This document shows positions 14,439 through 17,119 of a DNA stretch of 17,119 nucleotides, piece by piece. The stretch spans positions 1 to 17,119 of the forward strand of contig JALSQH010000062.1 in NCBI GenBank assembly GCA_026985515.1, read 5' to 3'. This DNA is from a bacterium (GTDB lineage: Bacteria; JALSQH01). The position numbers were made by a program, and so were the translations under genes. The notes under the pieces were generated by a model. It ran no database searches. It was given only the letters and a program-made list of their open reading frames with translations, and had not been told where the DNA came from. Position 1 is the stretch's first letter. Every line of letters begins with the position of its first letter.

Positions 14439-15728
14439 GTGGTAGGTGCATTTTTTAATAGAGAGAGAGTGTTTATTGTTTCTGATTTTGATGGTACAAT
14501 AGGTTTTTTCAACATTGAACCGGAGATTTTAAAAAATATTGACTCGGGCTGGGAGGAGCTGAGTAGAGAATTTTTCGAAGGTAAGATAGGTTCAAAGGAA
14601 GCCTACAGGCGTGCCATTGCGCTTTTCAAAATAAAAAGAGAATTCCTTTTAAACATGATCGACACACATTTTTCCATTGATTCGGGTTTTCCCCCGTTCC
14701 ATGAAAAAATCAGGGAAAGAGGCTGGAAATTCTTCGTTGTCAGTGATGGTTTCAGAATCTATATTGAGAGAGTTCTTGAAAAGTATGATATTACACCTGA
14801 TAAGGTTTTTGCCAATGAAGTTGTATTTGACGCTGATGGGAACCTGGTGGATGTGGTTTTTCCACACGAGGATCCTGAATGTGGAAGGTTTGCCACCTGT
14901 AAGAAGAAGATTATTGAGAAAATAAAGGAAGAAGCTCCAGATTCTTCAATTTTCTATTTTGGAGACGGGAAAACAGATTTTGATGTGGCCGATAAGGTGG
15001 ATTTTCTCTTTGCAAAGGGAGAACTTGCCATCTTCGCTTCAGAAAAATCAATACCGTTTGTTAATTTTAAAAATTTTACCAGAATGCTGACTCTATTGGG
15101 CAAGATTCGCTGGATTATTTTTGATCTTGACGGCGTACTTATTAATTCGGAAGAAGCAATACTTGAGGCAATTAATTCTGTACTTAAAGAAACAGGACGG
15201 GATAAGGTTTCCATCGAACAAATCAGAGATCTGATTGGAATACCTCTGAAGGATTTTATAAGCCATTTTACGGGTTATGTGAATGAAGAGTTAATTTCAA
15301 CTTTCAGAGGGAGGTTCCGGGAAGTTTATCTTGAAAAAAGTCACCTTTTACCAGGAGTTGAAAATACGCTGGATTATCTTCACATGAAAGGCTATCATCT
15401 TGGTGTGATAACGAATAAAAAGGGAGAGTATGCAAGAAACTTATTGGAGCATCTTGGTATCTCCCGCTATTTTGATTTTGTCACAGGGGAAGAGGAGAAT
15501 CTTCCCCAAAAGCCAGATGGGGAACTGTGGCTGCACATTTTTAATCAAAAAGGTATAAGCTCCGATGAAGTTATCTATGTGGGCGATGCAGAGGTAGATG
15601 CTGATTTTGCAAAGGCGGGTGGCGTTAAATTTGCAGGAGTTGCCACCAGCAGAGGGATGAAGGAGTTTCTAAGACTGGATGCAGACATAGTTGTAAATTC
15701 AATCAGTGAAATGGTGGAGTTGTTTTAA
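14439..15728 (+). CDS. Tandem HAD-HAD phosphatase (HAD-IB/MtnX-like fused to Gph-like HAD-IA)
   Basis: A 429-residue fusion of two complete haloacid dehalogenase phosphatase domains. Domain 1 (about 10-215) is of the phosphoserine-phosphatase/MtnX type (HAD-IB): nucleophile motif 'SDFDGT' with D16 and D18, motif II 'VVSDG' with Ser102, a Lys in 'CKKK' (154-157), and motif III/IV 'GDGKTD' (175-180). Domain 2 (about 222-429) resembles phosphoglycolate phosphatase/beta-phosphoglucomutase (HAD-IA): 'FDLDGVL' with D229 and D231, 'ITNKK' with Thr325, 'QKPDG' with Lys358, and 'GDAEVD' (382-387). All catalytic residues are kept in both halves, so both could be active; substrates are unknown. The start is uncertain: GTG 14439 lacks a spaced ribosome-binding site, and GTG 14469 is an alternative that would remove ten residues. 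Its stop overlaps the plsB start, which hints at a role around glycerol-phosphate or lipid phosphate esters. Confidence 0.85.
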   Translation: MVGAFFNRERVFIVSDFDGTIGFFNIEPEILKNIDSGWEELSREFFEGKIGSKEAYRRAIALFKIKREFLLNMIDTHFSIDSGFPPFHEKIRERGWKFFVVSDGFRIYIERVLEKYDITPDKVFANEVVFDADGNLVDVVFPHEDPECGRFATCKKKIIEKIKEEAPDSSIFYFGDGKTDFDVADKVDFLFAKGELAIFASEKSIPFVNFKNFTRMLTLLGKIRWIIFDLDGVLINSEEAILEAINSVLKETGRDKVSIEQIRDLIGIPLKDFISHFTGYVNEELISTFRGRFREVYLEKSHLLPGVENTLDYLHMKGYHLGVITNKKGEYARNLLEHLGISRYFDFVTGEEENLPQKPDGELWLHIFNQKGISSDEVIYVGDAEVDADFAKAGGVKFAGVATSRGMKEFLRLDADIVVNSISEMVELF

Positions 15729-17119
15729 TGTATTTCACTCTGAGGCCTTACGAGTTTTTGAAAAAATTGATTCTTTTCTTTTTTGAACCCCTCATAAAAA
15801 AGATATCATTTGACAGAGAAAAGGTAGAAAAACTTCTCAGGGAGAAGCCCGTTGTTTTTGTCTTTTACGCCTATAGTTTTCTCGATTATGTGATAATCTC
15901 CTATCATCTTAAGAAATCTGGACTGAAAGAACCACTTTTATTCTGTCCTCCTTTTCCCCGGTTACTGGCTTTTTTTAGAAAACTAACTGGAAAGAAAGAG
16001 CCAGATATAGCGGGTGAGTTGAAGAAGGCTGTAGAGGAGAAGAGACCTGTGGTGGTTTTTCTACGCTATTATGTGGATAATACCAGAATTTTTGAGCTCA
16101 TCTTTTCCCTGCAAAAGGCAATTGAAGAATCGATTCAGTTTATACCCACTGTTCTTCTCTGGAAAAAAAGACCACTTACGGCGAAAAAGAGGCTGATTGA
16201 TGTGATTTTTGGTCCCACTGAATTTCCTGGAAAGGTGAGAAAGATTGTTCTTTTTATCCGAAATTACAGGACTGCCTTTTTTCACTTTGGAGAACCTGTT
16301 GATCTCAAAAATTATATTGAGGAGAACTCTGGTGCACCCGATGAGGTTAAGATAAGGAAACTCCGACTTGTTTTGAGGTATCACCTTTCAAGGGAGCTTC
16401 ACACAATACTTGGACCACCCAGGTGGCCCAGGAAGTATGTTATCAAATATATTGCAAATGATCCTGTGCTGGTGGATGAGTTGAAAAGAATGGCGACAGA
16501 GAGAAATCAGGACTGGAGAAACTTGCAGAAAAAGGTTGAGAAGTATCTTTATGAAATTTCTGCGGATATTTCACAGACATTTATTCAATTGCTGGACATA
16601 ATTCTCACATGGGTTTTTTATTCCATTTACGAAGGTATGGACTATAACAGGGAATATATTGAGAAGATTCGTGAGGCAGCAAGGAAGGGGTCGATTGTCA
16701 TTGTTCCCTGCCACAGAAGTCACCTTGATTATCTGATTATGAGCTATATCTTTTACTACGAGAATCTGAGTCTTCCCTACATTGCTGCCGGGATAAATCT
16801 CAGTTTTTTCCCTCTCGGTCCCATTTTCAGAGGCGCAGGTGCTTTTTTTATCAGGAGAAGTTTCAGGGACAACAGAATTTACGCTCTCTCCCTGCATCAC
16901 TATATCAGATACCTGCTCAACCTGGGAAGCAACATAGAGTTTTTTATTGAGGGAACAAGAAGCAGAAATGGTAAGTTACTTGCTCCAAGACTTGGTATGG
17001 TGAAAATGATAGTGAAGAATTATGTGGAAGGATTGAGAAAGGAGGTCAATTTTTTACCTGTTGGAATAACCTACGAAATTGTGGTGGAGGAAAAGAGTTA
17101 TCTGAAGGAACTGGAAGGG
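15728..17119 (+). CDS. plsB: Glycerol-3-phosphate acyltransferase PlsB, 3'-partial
   Basis: The frame starts at the ATG overlapping the previous stop (TAATG) and stays open for 464 codons to the window edge; E. coli PlsB has about 800 residues, so the rest lies outside. PlsB transfers an acyl chain from acyl-ACP or acyl-CoA to position 1 of glycerol-3-phosphate at the inner membrane, the first step of phospholipid synthesis. The acyltransferase block I is 'HRSHLDY' (329-335), with His329 and Asp334 as the catalytic HX4D pair. Next come the glycerol-phosphate-binding blocks 'FFIRRSF' and 'FFIEGTRSRNGK', then 'LPVGITYE'. The N-terminal 300 residues match the usual PlsB N-terminal domain and contain a decayed copy of block I near residues 47-57. 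A ribosome-binding site GGTGGAG (15713-15719) lies eight bases before the ATG inside the HAD gene, supporting coupled translation. Confidence 0.95.
   Translation, partial: MYFTLRPYEFLKKLILFFFEPLIKKISFDREKVEKLLREKPVVFVFYAYSFLDYVIISYHLKKSGLKEPLLFCPPFPRLLAFFRKLTGKKEPDIAGELKKAVEEKRPVVVFLRYYVDNTRIFELIFSLQKAIEESIQFIPTVLLWKKRPLTAKKRLIDVIFGPTEFPGKVRKIVLFIRNYRTAFFHFGEPVDLKNYIEENSGAPDEVKIRKLRLVLRYHLSRELHTILGPPRWPRKYVIKYIANDPVLVDELKRMATERNQDWRNLQKKVEKYLYEISADISQTFIQLLDIILTWVFYSIYEGMDYNREYIEKIREAARKGSIVIVPCHRSHLDYLIMSYIFYYENLSLPYIAAGINLSFFPLGPIFRGAGAFFIRRSFRDNRIYALSLHHYIRYLLNLGSNIEFFIEGTRSRNGKLLAPRLGMVKMIVKNYVEGLRKEVNFLPVGITYEIVVEEKSYLKELEG

Noticed and set aside
1-17119. CRISPR arrays, tRNA genes, insertion sequences, toxin-antitoxin or defence genes
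   Set aside because: No direct-repeat arrays, tRNA cloverleafs, transposase motifs or defence-gene motifs were recognised; genes are densely packed and housekeeping or envelope in type.

Overview
The window reads as a gene-dense stretch of a Gram-negative chromosome of moderate, fairly low GC. Signs of an outer membrane are two tandem beta-barrel proteins with signal peptides, two lipoproteins, an O-antigen-ligase-like membrane enzyme, and a long PlsB-type glycerol-3-phosphate acyltransferase. The barrels resemble the TIGR04551 family known from Myxococcota and other former Deltaproteobacteria. Together with a stand-alone Roadblock/LC7 protein, this suggests a deltaproteobacteria-like lineage or a related candidate phylum; that placement is inference from gene content. 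I saw no tRNA or rRNA gene, CRISPR array, insertion sequence or phage gene.

Left part (1-3740). A 5'-truncated gene on the + strand encodes a protein that looks like an M23/LytM peptidase with its zinc ligands lost. It converges, with a 15-nt overlap, on a minus-strand operon whose transcription order is Wzy/O-antigen ligase with a TPR tail, Roadblock/LC7 protein, then a TrmN6/YfiC-like adenine-N6 methyltransferase.

Middle part (3670-9215). Divergent from that operon runs a + strand cluster: a 665-residue lipoprotein with a start like a TPR and four C-terminal cysteines, then two paralogous outer-membrane barrels. The cluster ends at a 14-bp-stem terminator whose right arm is also the 3' end of lon. 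A joint outer-membrane role for the three proteins is inferred from order and spacing only.

Right-middle part (9192-13229, minus strand). A two-gene unit, a GNAT-fold protein followed by the tRNA 2'-O-methyltransferase trmL with ATGA overlap, is followed by lon. Lon has its own near-consensus promoter in the 61-nt gap and a start 108 nt downstream of the longest possible ORF start.

Right part (13290-17119, + strand). A vWA-domain lipoprotein has its own promoter. After it comes a protein made of two complete HAD phosphatase domains in tandem, coupled by a TAATG stop/start to plsB, which runs off the window. The last pair suggests a phospholipid or phosphate-ester role for the HAD-HAD protein.

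Nothing here amounts to a demonstrated new system. The best leads are the lipoprotein plus twin-barrel cluster, the metal-site-less M23 homologue, the HAD-HAD/plsB couple, and the internal pseudo-duplication in PlsB.
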